From assembly GCA_036169595.1 (NCBI GenBank), contig CM069768.1, positions 3,207,501 to 3,265,000 of the forward strand: 57,500 bases of DNA. The letters run 5' to 3'. This stretch comes from Dictyostelium firmibasis (Eukaryota > Evosea > Eumycetozoa > Dictyosteliales > Dictyosteliaceae). Under the pieces are notes generated by a model. The model saw only the letters and a list, made by a program, of their open reading frames with translations. It ran no database searches and was not told where the DNA came from. Positions within the stretch are counted from its first letter, which is position 1, and each line of letters begins with the position of its first letter. The position numbers and the translations under genes were made by a program. Shown one piece after another: positions 29,564-50,182 of the stretch.

Positions 29564-30239
29564 CATCAAGAGTAAATTAATTTGAAAAATAACCATTAAA
29601 ATCAAAAAAAAACGAACCCCTCTTTAAATTTAAAGATTTTTAAAAGTTTTAATTAAAAAAGTAAAATATAAATAAAAAAAAAAATTTTTTTTGTTTTGTA
29701 TAAAATGATGACTTTTTTTTTATTTTCAAAAACTTAATTTTGTATTATTTGAATTTTTTTTATTAATTTCAATTTCCCCAACAAATTTTCTCCAAAATGT
29801 TTTATTTTTTATTTTGTTATAGTGAAAAAATATAAGAAAAAAAATTTAAAATACTTAACCAGAATAGGAATTCTTTATATGATTTTTTTTTTTTTTATAA
29901 AATTTTTACTCATTAATAAAGATAAAATAAAAAGCAAAAAAACTAATAAATAATAATAAATTATAAAAAAAAAAAAAAAAAAAAATATTTTGAGATTTTT
30001 TTTTTTTTTTTTATTTAAATCCCCTTGAATTTATTTTTTACTTTTTGATAGGTTATTTTTATTAGCAATGTTAGATTTACTAAAGAGCAACAAAATAAAT
30101 TTTTTTCATGATAAAAAAAACAATAATATCTTCTTTTTATTTTATTTTATTTATTTTCAATAGTGTTTTTTTGTGTTTGGATCATCATCGGCACCATCAT
30201 TTAACACCACCAGTATCTGTAACCTTTTGGGGTGTTAGT
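29564..30239. other. Intergenic region between genes B and C
   Basis: It holds A/T runs only; the part near 30160-30235 (GGATCATCATCGGCACCATC) is less A+T-rich but gives no convincing frame. It should include the 3' UTR of gene C. Confidence 0.5.
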
Positions 30240-33200
30240 TTAAATTTGTTGTTTATTTTTGAATGGTTTTAATTTTAGGGCAAATATTTTTATGTTGACT
30301 CTATTCTTTTTAAAAATAATAATAGCAACTACAAAGATTAAAGCACAACCAACGACTGGTACAACGACAGCAACAGGTATTAGCCATTTGTTTTTATTTG
30401 ATCCATCGTCACTACATGATTGCTTGAAATCAGGACTTACTAATACTGAAAAGTCTGGATCGATTAAACATTCATTACAATGTGGTAGATTTAATCCAAG
30501 TTTAATTGATGATGTTGATGTTGAACTATCATTATTATCTTTTATGATTGTACTTGACATAAAAGTTGCTCTTGAATCTGAAATCACTTGATTGATAAAA
30601 CGACCAACTAATATTTTAGAGTTTTTAGATATTTGAATATAGTTTGATACTTGTTGATTGTTTACTTCTGATGTATCGATTGATGCTTCTTTTTTATTAC
30701 ATTCATTATTATTATCGGTTGAGTCGGTGTTGGTGGAAACAGCTGAATAAAATACTAATTGTAATGTATTTAATGTACTTTGATATTGATAATTATTTAT
30801 TGAAACTGTTAATTTTATCGAGTCTTTTTCTAGAGTGAATGTTGTTGTTCCAAATGTAAAATTCTTATTCTCATTTTTAATCTCTTCGATCATGTATGTT
30901 ATTGTACATGTGTTATTTATTAATGTTTGTGAAAATTTAAATTTATTTAATTCTGTATTATTACTATCGATTGACCAATTTCTATTTAATTGATGTGAAA
31001 TAATGATTGAACCATCGAATGAAATTTCATTTAATGATATTATCGATATTTCATATGCTGTGTCTTGATTATTTATTGTTACACCACCTGTGTTATTAAC
31101 TGTTGAATTTGTTGAAGGTTGTGGTGATGTTGGAATTGATAAACTACAATCAAATCCTGTAAATTTATTAATACATTCGCATTCACCTGTACTGTTAATA
31201 CATCTACCATTATTTATACTGGTACAATTATTTGGGCACGTTTTAATTTGATTTCGATAACTGAATAATCCAATACCATTAAATATTACATTTGTATATT
31301 TTGTATTTATAATTTTAATATTTTTTGTACCTGTACCTGAACCTAAATTACATTTGATTGTTGATTTATTGACTGATGTAACAGTGCAATCTAACTGACC
31401 TATAGTAACTGTATAAGATGATAATGTATGTGTGGCATCATCATCATCACCAAACCATCCATCGATTGAAACTTCACCACCATCAGTTGAACATGGAATT
31501 ACTGATGTAATGTAATGTGATGGAATTGTACAGAATTCACCTTGATAATTTGGTACACATTTGCAAACACCTTTTGTTGTATCGCATGTTGAGGAATGTT
31601 CACATGTGCTTGTGCAATTGTGACCACTACAATCTGAGAATATTCTATTTTGTGAGCAAATACATACACCTATTGAATCACATGTACCACCATCAGTACA
31701 ATTATTTGGGCATCCAATATAGCATTGACCTGTTAATGTATTACAAATACCCTCACCACTACCACCACTGATTGATGAACAATCTGATGCACAATTGACA
31801 GAAGTTGTTTGATTTAAATAGGCAACCAAAGTAGTTGTTAAAATGGTTAATTTTTTTAAATAATAATCTTCTACATTGATTGTTATTTTAGAAAAACTAT
31901 TTGAATTATATGTATTTGATTGAATTGTACAATTTACTTGATAAAATGTAGCACTGCCAACTGTACATTCAAAATGATCAACTAAAATGCTAAATGATGA
32001 TTTATTATAATTGAAGTATGAACCATCGAAACTAAACTGCTTTGTAGATATTGTTGGTTTTATCATTGCAACTGATGGTGCTTTTTGAGTAGTTGATAAT
32101 CTGTATACTTGATTTGGAGCTTTGAATGTTACATCTATATATTGAGGTAAAAAAGTTTGAGCTACAGTTGCAGAGAATAATACAGATGGTTTAATAATTG
32201 AATTAAAAGAAACTGAAGTATTTGAAGTTGTAATATCTCCAAAGTCAAAACCTAAATCTTGACCATACAATTCAAGTATTTTTGTTGAAACTATGTATCT
32301 TAAATTTGGAATTAAAGTTGTACAAAGTGGTGCTGGATTAATATTTGTAAATGAATTACCACCAGTGTTTGAAACCATAGTTTTAACCAATGCACTACTT
32401 ATATGACAAGTGAAACATGATGGTAATGGACCTGATAGTTGATTGTTATTCGTGTAAATCATAGTTGTACACCATGAAGAATCGATACTACCTTGTAAAC
32501 TATTATCAGCAATTTTCAACTCATTAAAGCCACTATTCCTCCATTGTGAAAAATTTCCTGTTAATTTATTATTACTTAAATCAACTTGCGTTAGATTTGA
32601 ATAATTTAATAAAAATTCACCAGTATTTGAAAATTTGCCATTGTTCATTAAAACTAATTCATTAATTGATTGCGGTAAAATCAATGGTATTTTATTACTA
32701 TCAATAGGAAAACCACTCAAATTAGTTGCCATGATAACAAATTTATTTAATGAAGCTAAATGTGATAGATCTAATACTATTGATGTTAAAACTTTTTCGC
32801 AACCAAAATTTCTATAAAAGTTTAGAAAAAAAAAAAAACTTAGTTAGTCATAATAACAATAATAATTTAGTTATTAATGAAACTTACAAACTTTGAATAG
32901 TATTATTTTTAGGAATATTAACAAGGCTACTTAAGTTTGTTGAAAAGCCAGGTGCAGAAATTGATAAAGATTTTAAATTGTTTAGAGTTTGAGTATTATT
33001 AAAAGCTCCATTTGGTTGATTTGTCAATACTATTTGTAAATAAGGACAATCAATGTTATCCATATTTGGTAAATCATACATATCAATATTTATAGAGGCT
33101 TTAATTTTTTTTACTCCACCATTAATTGGAAAATCATTTATTAATTGAACATTATTAGATGAAGGAGCAATTTGAGATAAATGAAAATCACTAGTGATAA

Positions 33201-34073
33201 AACAAAATAATTTTGTTAGTTTATTTGTGGTTTGTATGTACATGTGGTTATAAAAGAAGGAGTGAATAAATAAATAAAAAATAAATAAATAATAAATATA
33301 AATATAAAAAAATACAAACAAATTATTTAAATTTTGTATAGCTGATAATTTAATTGAAACTGAAATTGGTGTTGGAACTTCGTTAAAAAATAAAAATGTT
33401 AGATTTGAACTGATATTTAAAAATATTTGAGTATAATCAATTGTACAACTATTTAATTGAACACTTTTGAGTGTTGGGAATGGTCCTTGTAAAAAATTGC
33501 TTGAAATTTTTAAACCAATAAAAACTAATGCGGAAATAGATGAAAAACATTTAATATCTTCATATTTAACTTGATATAAACTGTTTGAAGTAAAATCACT
33601 AATATATAATATAATGTTGACAATGAAATAATAATAAGGTGAAGAAAAAAAAAAAAGTATATAAATATTTTTTTTTTCTTTTTTTTTTTTTTTTTTTGTT
33701 TTTTTTTTTTTTACAAACATTAAACTAGATATATATTTTTCACCATTTGAAACTCTGCATGCAATATTCTTTGTTGTACAATAGTTACTTTGGTTATATT
33801 TTGATGTTAATTCTAAATTTGAAATTAAATTGCCAAGACATGTTTCTTTGGTTGTGTAGTAAAGAAAAAAATAAAAAAAAAAAAAAAAATTTAGTTTTGC
33901 GCACAATGAAAAAAAAAAAAAATAAAAATATAAAATTATTTTTTCAAAAAAAAAAAATAAAAATAAAAAAATAAAAATAAAGGAAACAAACCATCATTCG
34001 GATTTAAAGATTGACTTTTTAATTTACTAAAAAGTAAAAAACAAATAGTTAAAAATAAAATACAAGATTTCAT
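30240..34073 (-). CDS. ComC-like LRR/EGF/TIG membrane protein, gene C (1120 aa)
   Basis: Complement of join 30240..32811, 32888..33190, 33320..33598, 33719..33845, 33992..34073. Exon 1 (82 nt) encodes the signal peptide MKSCILFLTICFLLFSKLKS. The N-terminal ectodomain and first EGF cluster differ substantially from genes A and B: the EGF stretch here reads CEHSSTCDTTKGVCKC and CTDGGTCDSIGVCIC. From the IPT/TIG domain (HYITSVIPCSTDGGEVSIDG) to the transmembrane helix, however, the sequence is almost the same as in A, B, D and E. Three of its four donors (introns 1-3) are GTTTGT, and intron 3 lacks the (TTA)n tract. It is on the same strand as gene B, about 1.1 kb away. The extreme C-terminus (KLKPFKNKQQI) is slightly longer than in the others. 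Confidence 0.88.
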
Positions 34074-34082
34074 AATTTAATA

Positions 34083-34126
<44 letters not shown>

Positions 34127-34228
34127 CTTTGATATCTTTAAAAAAAAAAAAAATCTAAAATATCAAAAAAAAAAAAAAAATTTCTTTTAAAAGATATCAC
34201 CCACGTAGCCATTATCATCGAAAATAAT

Positions 34229-34262
<34 letters not shown>

Positions 34263-34397
34263 TATTATTGTTATTTGAAAACATGCAAAATTTGATTACA
34301 TGAATTATTGTTTTGGGTTAGGAACATATATTTTAATTTTAGAGTGTAAATAATATTATTTGAAACTCTTTTAGAGAGAAAGTCGAAAAAAAAAATT
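34074..34397. other. Intergenic region between gene C and the secreted-protein gene
   Basis: Long A and T homopolymers. Sequence near 34195-34215 (ATCACCCACGTAGCC) is the only G+C-richer patch. No gene is seen. Confidence 0.5.
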
Positions 34398-35149
34398 TTA
34401 ATTATTACAAACTTGATAACCATCACATGTAGATGTGTAGAGTTCAACATAAGTGGTTTTTGGATTAGAAACACAACCTGCACCTCCATAAGAATAAACA
34501 GCAATACTATCTTTATTACAACCCAATTTGAATGAACCACCATTTACTTCATCAACAATACAAGTATTCAAATTAATATATTCAATTGATTCCCATGAAG
34601 TTTGCCAATCAGTTTCACAAGTACTAGATTGTGATTTAATAGTTAAGATTGTATTTGATGGGAATTGTTGACTCCAAACTGGTGATAAATTATAAAGATA
34701 TGACATACCAGATGTTGAACAACCAGCTTGGCAATTACCACTTGCAATATTTTGAGTTTGAATTGGAGCGTCTAAATTTAATTTTTATTTTTATTTTTAT
34801 TTTTATTATTATGATGTTTTTTTTTTTTTTTTTTTTTTTTCAATTTATTATGATTTAAATTACCTTGACAGAAATAATCAGATGCTGCATAAGAATATTG
34901 AATAACTTGAGAACCATCACTTGAAGAGTTATATGTAGTTGGTACACTTGATAAACCTCTCAAATAGGTGCAAGTACCTTCACGCATCATCATACCACCA
35001 GACATATTATTAGATGAGCAAACGTATGGTGGTTGAAGTGAATTACAACTTTGACCACCTCTGTAAATATCTCCTACAATCAATGGTTTTGAAAGTTGTT
35101 GTGAGTAACATACACTAATTAATAAAACTAATAAAATTAAAATTTTCAT
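34398..35149 (-). CDS. Small secreted cysteine-rich protein (219 aa)
   Basis: Complement of join 34398..34771 and 34864..35149. The start gives a clear signal peptide (MKILILLVLLISVCYSQ), and the mature part has 12 cysteines, an even number suited to disulphides. There is no transmembrane helix, EGF spacing or GPI-type tail, so it should be secreted or delivered to vacuoles. The 92-nt intron contains a T run. Phases agree across the splice (Q-D junction, then APIQTQNIASGNCQAGC). Other features are a Met-rich segment (NNMSGGMMMREG) and a C-terminus of DGYQVCNN. I do not recognise the family. It sits between gene C and the divergently transcribed acyltransferase. Confidence 0.82.
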
Positions 35150-35210
35150 TTTCTATTCGTTTTTTTTTGAAAAATAATAATAGAGTAAATTTTTTTTTTT
35201 TTTCTTTTTT

Positions 35211-35254
<44 letters not shown>

Positions 35255-36016
35255 CCAAAAAATAAAAATAAAATTAAACTTTAAAAAATGAGAGAAAAAA
35301 AAAAAAAAACTCGATACCAATTTGGTATTTTGTAAAGGTTAAACAAAATTTTAATTGAGGTCGGAAAAAAACAGTTACAGTACCAATTTTTTTTTGAATA
35401 GTGCAGAGAAATCGGAGTAGAAAATTCAACAAAAAAAAGATAAAATAAAACAATTTATAAGGTCAATTTTTTCGAGCTTTAAAAAATAATCTTTTTTATT
35501 TTAATTTTATTTTTTTAATTTTTTTTATTTTTTTATTTTTTTAATTTTTTGGTTTTTAATTTTTTTTTTTTTATATTAAATTGTCACACACCAACTCCAC
35601 ACCAAAGTTTAAACTTTTATTTGAAATTTTTAAATTATTTTTGTGAACATTTAACAATAGTTATAAAAAATCTATTAAACCAAATTTCTTTTAAATGAAT
35701 ATATTTATACTTTTATTTATTTATGTTATTGATAAATAAATATAATGTGGATTCCAATAATGCTTATTGTGCCTTTTGGATTAACAGAAGAACACACACC
35801 TTTTTTTTTTTTTATAAAATTATATTTTTTTTTAATAAATTTATTTTTTTATTTTTTTATTTTTAATAAATTTTTTTTTTAATATTTTTTAATTTAATTT
35901 TTTTCATACTTTTTTTTTTCTTTCATATTTTTTTTCTTTATTTATTTATTTATTTATTATTTTTTCAAATAGATAAAAATAAAAATAAAAAAAACTTTAA
36001 AAAAAAAAAAAAAAAA
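35150..36016. promoter_or_regulatory. Divergent intergenic region (secreted protein / acyltransferase)
   Basis: About 870 bp separate two divergent starts, so both promoters must lie here. The sequence is dominated by T and A runs, with less A+T-rich patches near 35300-35420 and 35580-35610 (CACACACCAACTCCACACC). No specific factor site can be assigned. Confidence 0.45.
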
Positions 36017-36438
36017 ATGAGTTCTCTAGGTAATACTAGTAGTACATCTTCATCAACTATAACCAAGAATGAAGATTCATTGGCATCACCAATTAAATCA
36101 TCTTCATCAACAATAACCAAGAATGAAGATTCATCAATTAAATCAACGCCATTCTATAGTGATCAAGTTATATTTGTAGATGGTAAAACCTATAATCGTA
36201 AATTTACAATTTCAAAAGCATTTTTAGATTTAGATGACCCACCAGGTGTAAAACAATCATTTCATAAATTTGTTCATAGAAATAGAATCTTAATATTTTC
36301 CTTAATCTTGTTATACCTTGCAATCGATGGTAAAAATCATGGTATCACTAAATTAATTCACCATGCATCAGTTCTTAGAACAATTTTTGTAAATCCATTT
36401 GAATTAATAATTGATCTAACTGTAATGTATAATAATTG

Positions 36439-36472
<34 letters not shown>

Positions 36473-37968
36473 ATTAATATTTATATTAATTAATTTTTTT
36501 TTTTTTTAATTTTATTTTAAAGGTGATGTATGCAATGTCATTCTTAGTTCCATTATTTAATTATTGTTATCAAAAGAATTATTTTAGTAAATGGTTATTT
36601 AGAAAGGATAATAAGATAGCATTATTTTCAGTATATTTAATGGTTCAATTTATTATTGGAACATGGTCAGCATATTTCATTCTATATCGCCAAATCTATC
36701 CATTAGGTACTCAATTCTATTTAGGTATGGTAGCAATCGTAATATCATGGAAACAACATTCTTATTTCATCGTCACAAACTATGAAAATCTACATAAAAA
36801 AAAAGTTAAAAATAATGATAAAAATACAATTATTCATAAAAAAACTGATGGTGATAATCAAATAAATAATAATAATAAAAATAATAACATAAGCAATGAT
36901 GAAAAAGAAAAAATTATTGAATTTAATAAAGAAATTTCAAAACGTCAAATTAGTTACAATGATGATTTTAAAACATTTTGGGGTAAGGAAAAGGATCTGT
37001 AGTAATTAATTTATTATTACCAAAATTCTAATTATAAATTTTTTTTCTATTTTATAGAAATTTCAAAAGATTATTTTTTATATTTATTTACACCAACATT
37101 AATTTATGATCAATATTATGAAGTTAGAAAAGCATCGAAATCTTTAAAACCAGAACCATTAAAAACAAGATTCATTTCATTAATTAAAGAATTATATTCA
37201 TCAATGGTTATTATGATGACTGCTCATTATATTAGTAAGATATTGATTTTAAAATTTCATTTTTTTTTTTTTTTATTATTATTTTATTAATAATTAAGTT
37301 CTATCAACAGATGTTGAATATATTTTCCCAGCATTAACAGAGAGATTGGATATTTATTCGTATCTCAAAATATTAATACCAGCAGAGATTAATTTTCAAT
37401 TACAATACTATCTCTTGTATCATTGTGCTTTATCATTGTTAGCGGATTTAACAGGTTTTAATGATAGATTATCATTTTATAATGACTATTGGGCTGCCGT
37501 TACAACAAAATCAATTCTAACTCAATGGTCAAAACCTGTACATAATTGGTTATATAGACATATGTTTTCTGACATGTAAGTTAGTTATACTTATTATTAT
37601 TTTTATTTTGTGCGCAATTTTTTTTTTGGTTCTAATGAAGTTTTTTTCTATTTTTTAGGAAATCATTATTTAAAATTAAAACTGTTATTTGTTTATTTAC
37701 AACAATGGTATTTAGTGGGTTCTTTCATGAATTTATTGTAACATCAATAACCAAACAAATTTGTATGCCATGGTCAACATTTAGCTTAATATCCTGTGCA
37801 ATGTTTATTATGGTGGAAAATAAGTTTCCAAAGTTGACCAATAGTGCATATTATCATGCTTTTGTTAGAGTTCTTTTAGTTGTTGGTCATGGTCTATTTT
37901 ATTTCTCTTATTTTTATTTCTGTTTTTCTGATTATGATATTGGTTATTATAGGGATTGTATGAAATAA
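36017..37968 (+). CDS. MBOAT O-acyltransferase, DGAT1/SOAT class (542 aa)
   Basis: Join 36017..36421, 36523..36982, 37058..37234, 37299..37575, 37659..37968. It is an ER membrane enzyme expected to transfer a fatty acyl group from acyl-CoA to diacylglycerol or sterol. Class signatures are visible: FWEISKDYFLYLFTPTLIYD (the FW...F.PTL.Y segment), FYNDYW at 407-412 (family FYxDWW), VHNWLYRH, and the catalytic His463 in SGFFHEF. Many hydrophobic segments occur after a polar Ser/Thr-rich N-terminus. A Lys/Asn-rich low-complexity loop interrupts the middle. FYxDWW reads FYNDYW here, a mild departure. The HNWLYRH form is closer to DGAT1 than to sterol acyltransferases, but the substrate cannot be settled from this. 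The product would feed lipid droplets. Confidence 0.85.
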
Positions 37969-38271
37969 AATAAAAAATAAAATAAAATAAAAAAAAATAA
38001 AACAAAAAAATAAATAAATAAATAAAAATACAAATAAATAATAAGAATAGAAACGAAAAAGAATGTCACGGGTTATAAAAATTTTTTTTTTGAGATTGTC
38101 GTTGCTGGGATCGGATTTTTTTTTTGGCAAAACCCAAAAGATCAAATTAATTGAAAAATACAAAAAATTTATTTTAAAAAAAAAAGTTCCACAATTCTGC
38201 TCGTTATGTACAATTTTTTTTTCAATTTTTCAATTTTTTTAAATTTAAAATAAAAGATCGCTAATAAATAA
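37969..38271. other. Intergenic region before gene D
   Basis: It contains the 3' end of the acyltransferase gene and the promoter of gene D. A less A+T-rich patch at about 38060-38145 (GATTGTCGTTGCTGGGATCGG) has no coding sense. Confidence 0.5.
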
Positions 38272-41200
38272 ATGAAATTTTTTTTATTTTTAATCATTTG
38301 TTTATTTCTTTTAAAAAAAATTAATTGTCAAACTTGGAATTCAAATGAATGTAAGTTTTTCCATAAAAAAAAAAAAAATTTATAAAAAAAATAAACAAAA
38401 TGATTAATAAAAATTTGTAGTAATATGTTTAAATAGTTTTTATTCTAATTTACAATTAACAAATAGATATAATGAAACTAGTTTTTGCAATACTAGCCCA
38501 AATTCATGTGTTATAGTATATAATAAAACATATGTGAATGAATTATTGTGAGTAATTTTCTGAAAAAAAAAAAAAAAAAAAAAAAATTCTTTATTTCAAT
38601 AACACAATACCAACTTCATTTTTATTCTTCTTGAAAATTTAAACAGTTGTGTTGCATCAAATAATTCATATGAAATAAAATATGAAGATATTCAATGTTT
38701 TTCAAAGGTTACGAGGTTTTTTGCTTCAAATTGTAAAATTTCATATGATATTTTTTTTAAACCATATCCAACCCTCGATTATGTTCTTCTATCAAATGTC
38801 GCTACTGATTACAACCGAATGTTTTCGTCACCAATAGATTCAAATATAACTTATTTACTTGTTGAAAATGTACCAACACCAATTATAACTTCAATTAATT
38901 TATCAAGTATAAAGAGTTCAAAACAATTGTATGTATTTTCAATCAATAATATATTGTAAATTATATAATATATTATATAAACAGTTTACTCAAACTAATG
39001 GTATTGAAAAAAAAAAAAAAAAAAAAAATAGTAATTTCAATTTAAAAACTATTGAAGGATCTAGTGTAGTCCAATTGATCAATGATTTACCAGTAGATGG
39101 TAAAATTAATAAAATACCATATATATATATGAATAATTTATATGATCTTCCTAATATGGATAATATTGAATGTTTAACATTTAGTGTTGGTTCGTTTAAA
39201 GAACCAACAGGAGGTTATAGCAATATCCCAACCTTAAGAAATATTGAGGTGTTTTCTATTTCAAGTTCTTTTACAATGAATTTATATCCATTTAGTTTTA
39301 TTCCAAAAAACAATACATTAAAATCTATGTTAGTATTATTCTCTCATATAAACTATTTTAAAGGTAAAAAAGAATAGTGAACACTAACACACATACAAAC
39401 CAAATTAGTGTTTTTTCAGGAAAAGAGATCATTACATCAGTAATAGTTGATTTATCAAACTTAACATCATTATATTCTTTGACTATAGATTCAAATTTGA
39501 CAAATTTTCGTATTAGTACTGGTAAAATACCTTTAGTTTTACCAAAATCTCTCCAAACCTTCAATTTAAAGGGAGGAAGCGGATTTTCAGATGTTGGAGA
39601 GTTTATGTTAAATTATCCTAACCTTCTTTTTATTAATTTGCAAAAAAATAATTTAACTGGAAACTTTTCGAAATGGAAAAATAATGGGTTTTCATCATTA
39701 GATATTAGTGACAATAGTTTACAAGGAACTATAGACTCATCATGGTGTTCAAGTTTGCTCAATGTTAGTAATAATCAACTATCTGGTTCATTACCATCAT
39801 GTTTCACTTGTCATTTGCAAAATTCAAATCTTGTAAAGAATATGTTAAAAGGAAATTTATTTTCAAACCCAACACCAATTTGTACAACTTTAATTCCTAA
39901 CTTAAGATACGTATCAACACTAAAAAAAATAGAATTATATGGTCAAGACCTAGGTTTTAGTCACAGTGATATTATTCCATCACCAATTTTCAATTTTGGA
40001 GTTATGAATAAACCCTCTACTCTATTCACTTCATTCCCGTCTCCTTCCTCTTTGCCCCAAATCATAAATATAACATTTAAAGGAGCCAACCAAACATATA
40101 CACTGTCAACCATTCAAAAAGAACCATCAGTTGTAATGATAACACCAACAATCAACACAAAACAATTAAGTTTTGATGGTTCATTTTTCAATTATAATAA
40201 ATCATCATTTAGTATTTTAGTTGATTCCTATAAATGTAATGTCGATTCTGCTTCATTCTATCAAGTAAATTGTACTATTGAATCAAATACTTATAATTCA
40301 AACACAATATCAATTATTAAAATAAATGTGAATGATTACTATTATTATAATTTAATGGTTTTGACAACAACTGTTTTTGCATATCTAGATCAAGTTAGTT
40401 TCGTTAAAAATTGTACATCGAATTGTCCTTCACTTGGTGGTATTTGTAATACATTAACGGGTCAATGTTATTTTGAATGTCCTAATAATTGTACCAATTC
40501 ACTATCAGGAACATGTGATACTTCAAATGGTAATTGTAATTGTACATCTAATAGTCAAGGTTTAGATTGTTCATTACCATTCATACCCTGTAGCTCCAAT
40601 TGCAGTGAACCAATCGGAAATGGTATTTGTAACAATCAAACTGGTATTTGTAGTTGCACTGTAGGTTTACAAGGTGAAGATTGTTCAATTCCATCACATT
40701 ACATCACTTCAATTATTCCATGTTCAACTGATGGTGGTGAAGTTTCAATCGATGGATGGTTTGGTAATGATTATGATGGTACGCATACATTATCATATTA
40801 TACAGTTATTATAGGTCAATTAGATTGTATAGTTACATCAATCAATAAATCAACAATCAAATGTAATTTAGGTTCAGGTACAGGTACAAAAAATATTAAA
40901 ATTATAAATACAAAACATACAAATGTAATATTTAATGGTATTGGATTATTTAATTATCAAAATCAAATTAAAACGTGCCCAAATAATTGTTCAGGTACAA
41001 ATAATGGTAAATGTAATAGCAATACAGGTGAATGCGAATGTATTAATAAATTTACAGGTTTCGATTGTAGTTTATCAATTCCAACTTTACCACAACCTTC
41101 AACAAATTCAACAGTTAATAACACAGGTGAAGTAGAATTAAATAATCAAGATACAAAATATGAAATATCGATATTATCATTAAATGAAATTTCATTCGAT

Positions 41201-41974
41201 GGTTCAATCATTATTTCACATCAATTAAATAGAAATTGGTCAATCGATAGTAATAATACAGAATTAAATAAATTTAAATTTTCACAAACATTAATAAATA
41301 ACACATGTACAATAACATACATGATCGAAGAGATTAAAAATGAAAATAAGAAATTTACATTTGGAACAACAACATTCACAATAGAAAAAGATTCAATAAA
41401 ACTATCAGTTTCAATCAACAACTATCAATATCAAAGTACATTAAATACATTACAATTAGTATTTTATTCAGCTGTTTCCACCAACACTGACTCAACCGAT
41501 AATTATAATAATGAATGTAATAAAAAAGAAGCATTAATCGATACATCAGAAGTAAACAATCAACAAGTATCAAGCTATATTCAAATATCTAAAAACTCTA
41601 AAATATTAGTTGGTCGTTTTATCAATCAAGTGATTTCAGATTCAAGAGCAACTTTTATGTCAAGTACAATCATAAAAGATAATAATGATAGTTCAACATC
41701 AACATCAACATCATCAATTAAACTTGGATTAAATCTACCACATTGTAATGAATGTTTAATCGATCCTGACTTTTCAGTATTAGTAAGTCCTGATTTCAAA
41801 CAATCATGTAATGATGGATCAAATAAAAACAAATGGTTAATACCTGTTGCTGTCGTTGTACCAGTTGTTGGTTGTGCTTTAATCTTTTTAGTTGCTATTA
41901 TTATTTATAAAAAAAATAGAATCAATGTTAAAATCATTGCTTTAAAATTAAAACCGTTCGAAAATAAACAATAA
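38272..41974 (+). CDS. ComC-like LRR/EGF/TIG membrane protein, gene D (1105 aa)
   Basis: Join 38272..38350, 38421..38547, 38647..38928, 39065..39328, 39409..41974. Exon 1 (79 nt) gives the signal peptide MKFFLFLIICLFLLKKINCQ. The structure matches genes A-C exon for exon, with LRR-like ectodomain, EGF-like cluster (CPNNCTNSLSGTCDTSNGNC), IPT/TIG, EGF-like, C-terminal ectodomain, transmembrane helix (WLIPVAVVVPVVGCALIFLV) and basic tail KLKPFENKQ. Its N-terminal half is the most divergent together with gene C, whereas the part after the first EGF cluster is almost identical to gene E. Introns 3 and 4 have alternative AG sites; those chosen are the ones that keep the frame. It is transcribed away from the acyltransferase, in tandem with gene E. 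Confidence 0.87.
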
Positions 41975-42203
41975 ATTTTAAATGGTAAATAAAAAAAATT
42001 TTACTTCTTTTTTTTTTCAATTTTTTTTCTTTTTTTTTTTCAATCAAATTGTACCGAAAGGGTGGGAGATATTTTTTTGTTGATATTTTAGTATAATCAT
42101 GAATTTTCTTTTTATTTTCTGAAAATTTTTGTTTTTTTTTTTATTTTTTTATTTATTTTTTTTTTTTCAAACCAATCAAAAAAAAAAAAATTAAACAAAT
42201 AAA

Positions 42204-46178
<3,975 letters not shown>

Positions 46179-46639
46179 ATCGACTTGCACTGAAAAAATG
46201 TTTTATGCTTTCGTCGCATTGCTTTCCCTCTGTTAACCTAAAAAAATTAAAGATTTAAAACCAAATTTTTTTTTTTTTCTTTTTTTAATCTTTGCTTTTG
46301 TGAAAAAAATAAAGATCATTAAATAAGTATTTAAAAAAAAAAATAAAGGAAAATAAAGGAAAAAAAAAAAAAATTCATAATGGTAAAAAATCAATTTTTT
46401 GAAAACTAAATAAGTTTTATTTTTTTTTTTTTTTTTATTCAAAGATCGTGCCATTTGATTGGAAACAGATATTTTTTTTTTTTTTATTTTTTTTTTTTTT
46501 TTATTTTCATTTTTATTTTTTTTTATTTTTATTTTTAATTTTATTTTTTTCATTGGGAATCCAAACCATTTTGAAAAAAAAAAAAAAAATAAATACACAC
46601 AATAAAAAAAAAAATATTTGATAAAAGTAAAATAACAAA
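46179..46639. other. Intergenic region between gene E and the DUF1365 gene
   Basis: Just after the gene E stop is a less A+T-rich patch (about 46180-46240, containing GCTTTCGTCGCATTGC). The rest is A and T runs. No gene is seen. Confidence 0.5.
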
Positions 46640-49417
<2,778 letters not shown>

Positions 49418-49422
49418 TAAGG

Positions 49423-49425
<3 letters not shown>

Positions 49426-49507
<82 letters not shown>
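49426..49507. repeat. (TA)n microsatellite after the DUF1365 gene
   Basis: About 40 uninterrupted TA units begin within ten bases of the stop codon, inside the presumed 3' UTR. An RNA of this sequence would be self-complementary. Confidence 0.95.
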
Positions 49508-49512
<5 letters not shown>

Positions 49513-50182
49513 AACAATAACCAAACTGTAACAATTTATTTATATAAAAATTAATAAAAGTAAAAAAAATATTAAACAAAAAATATAAAAAAAAGGGTTA
49601 AAAAAACCAAGAGAAATTAATCGAGATCAATCTGAGATTGATAAAAAAAAATAAAAAAAAAACAAAACAAAATCCACAAAATTAATTTTAATAATTATCC
49701 ATATATCAGCAATATTTTTTTTTCCTTTTTTTTTAAAAAAACAAATAATAAAATTTATAAAAAAAAAAAAAAAAAAAATAGTTTGTGATGATAATAATAG
49801 CGAAGTTTAAAATGAGAAAAGATATATTATAAAAATTTTCATATAAAAAAAAAAACCCAATATTGTTTTTTTTTTAAAAAAAAAAATTTTGATTTTTTTT
49901 TTTTTTTCATACAAAACCCACTTTTGATGATTTTTTTTTTTTTTTTATTTAATTTTTTTTTTTTTTTTTTTTTTTTGATTTTTTTTTTTAAAATTTTTTA
50001 ATTTTTATTTTTTTATAAATTTTTTTTATTATTCAGTCACTGTTCACTTGTATTATATTTTTTTTCTTTATCTTTGTATTTTTTTTTAATATATATATAT
50101 TTTTTTTTTTAATATTAATTTAATATATTAAAAAAAAAAAAAAAATCAATTACTTGTATACTACATATAATAATAATTTAAA
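49508..50182. other. Intergenic region before the SDR gene
   Basis: Only A and T homopolymer runs, with short mixed patches near 49600-49640. The promoter of the SDR gene must lie in the last few hundred bases. Confidence 0.5.

Noticed and set aside
30259-30591. Plus-strand frame opposite the 3' end of gene C, and equivalents opposite genes A, B, D and E
   Set aside because: The same antisense frame recurs in every paralog only because the coding strand is conserved there; it has no start context of its own.
38931-39377. Plus-strand frame starting MYFQSIIYC
   Set aside because: It is exon 4 of gene D read together with its flanking introns; the splice sites explain it better than a separate gene.
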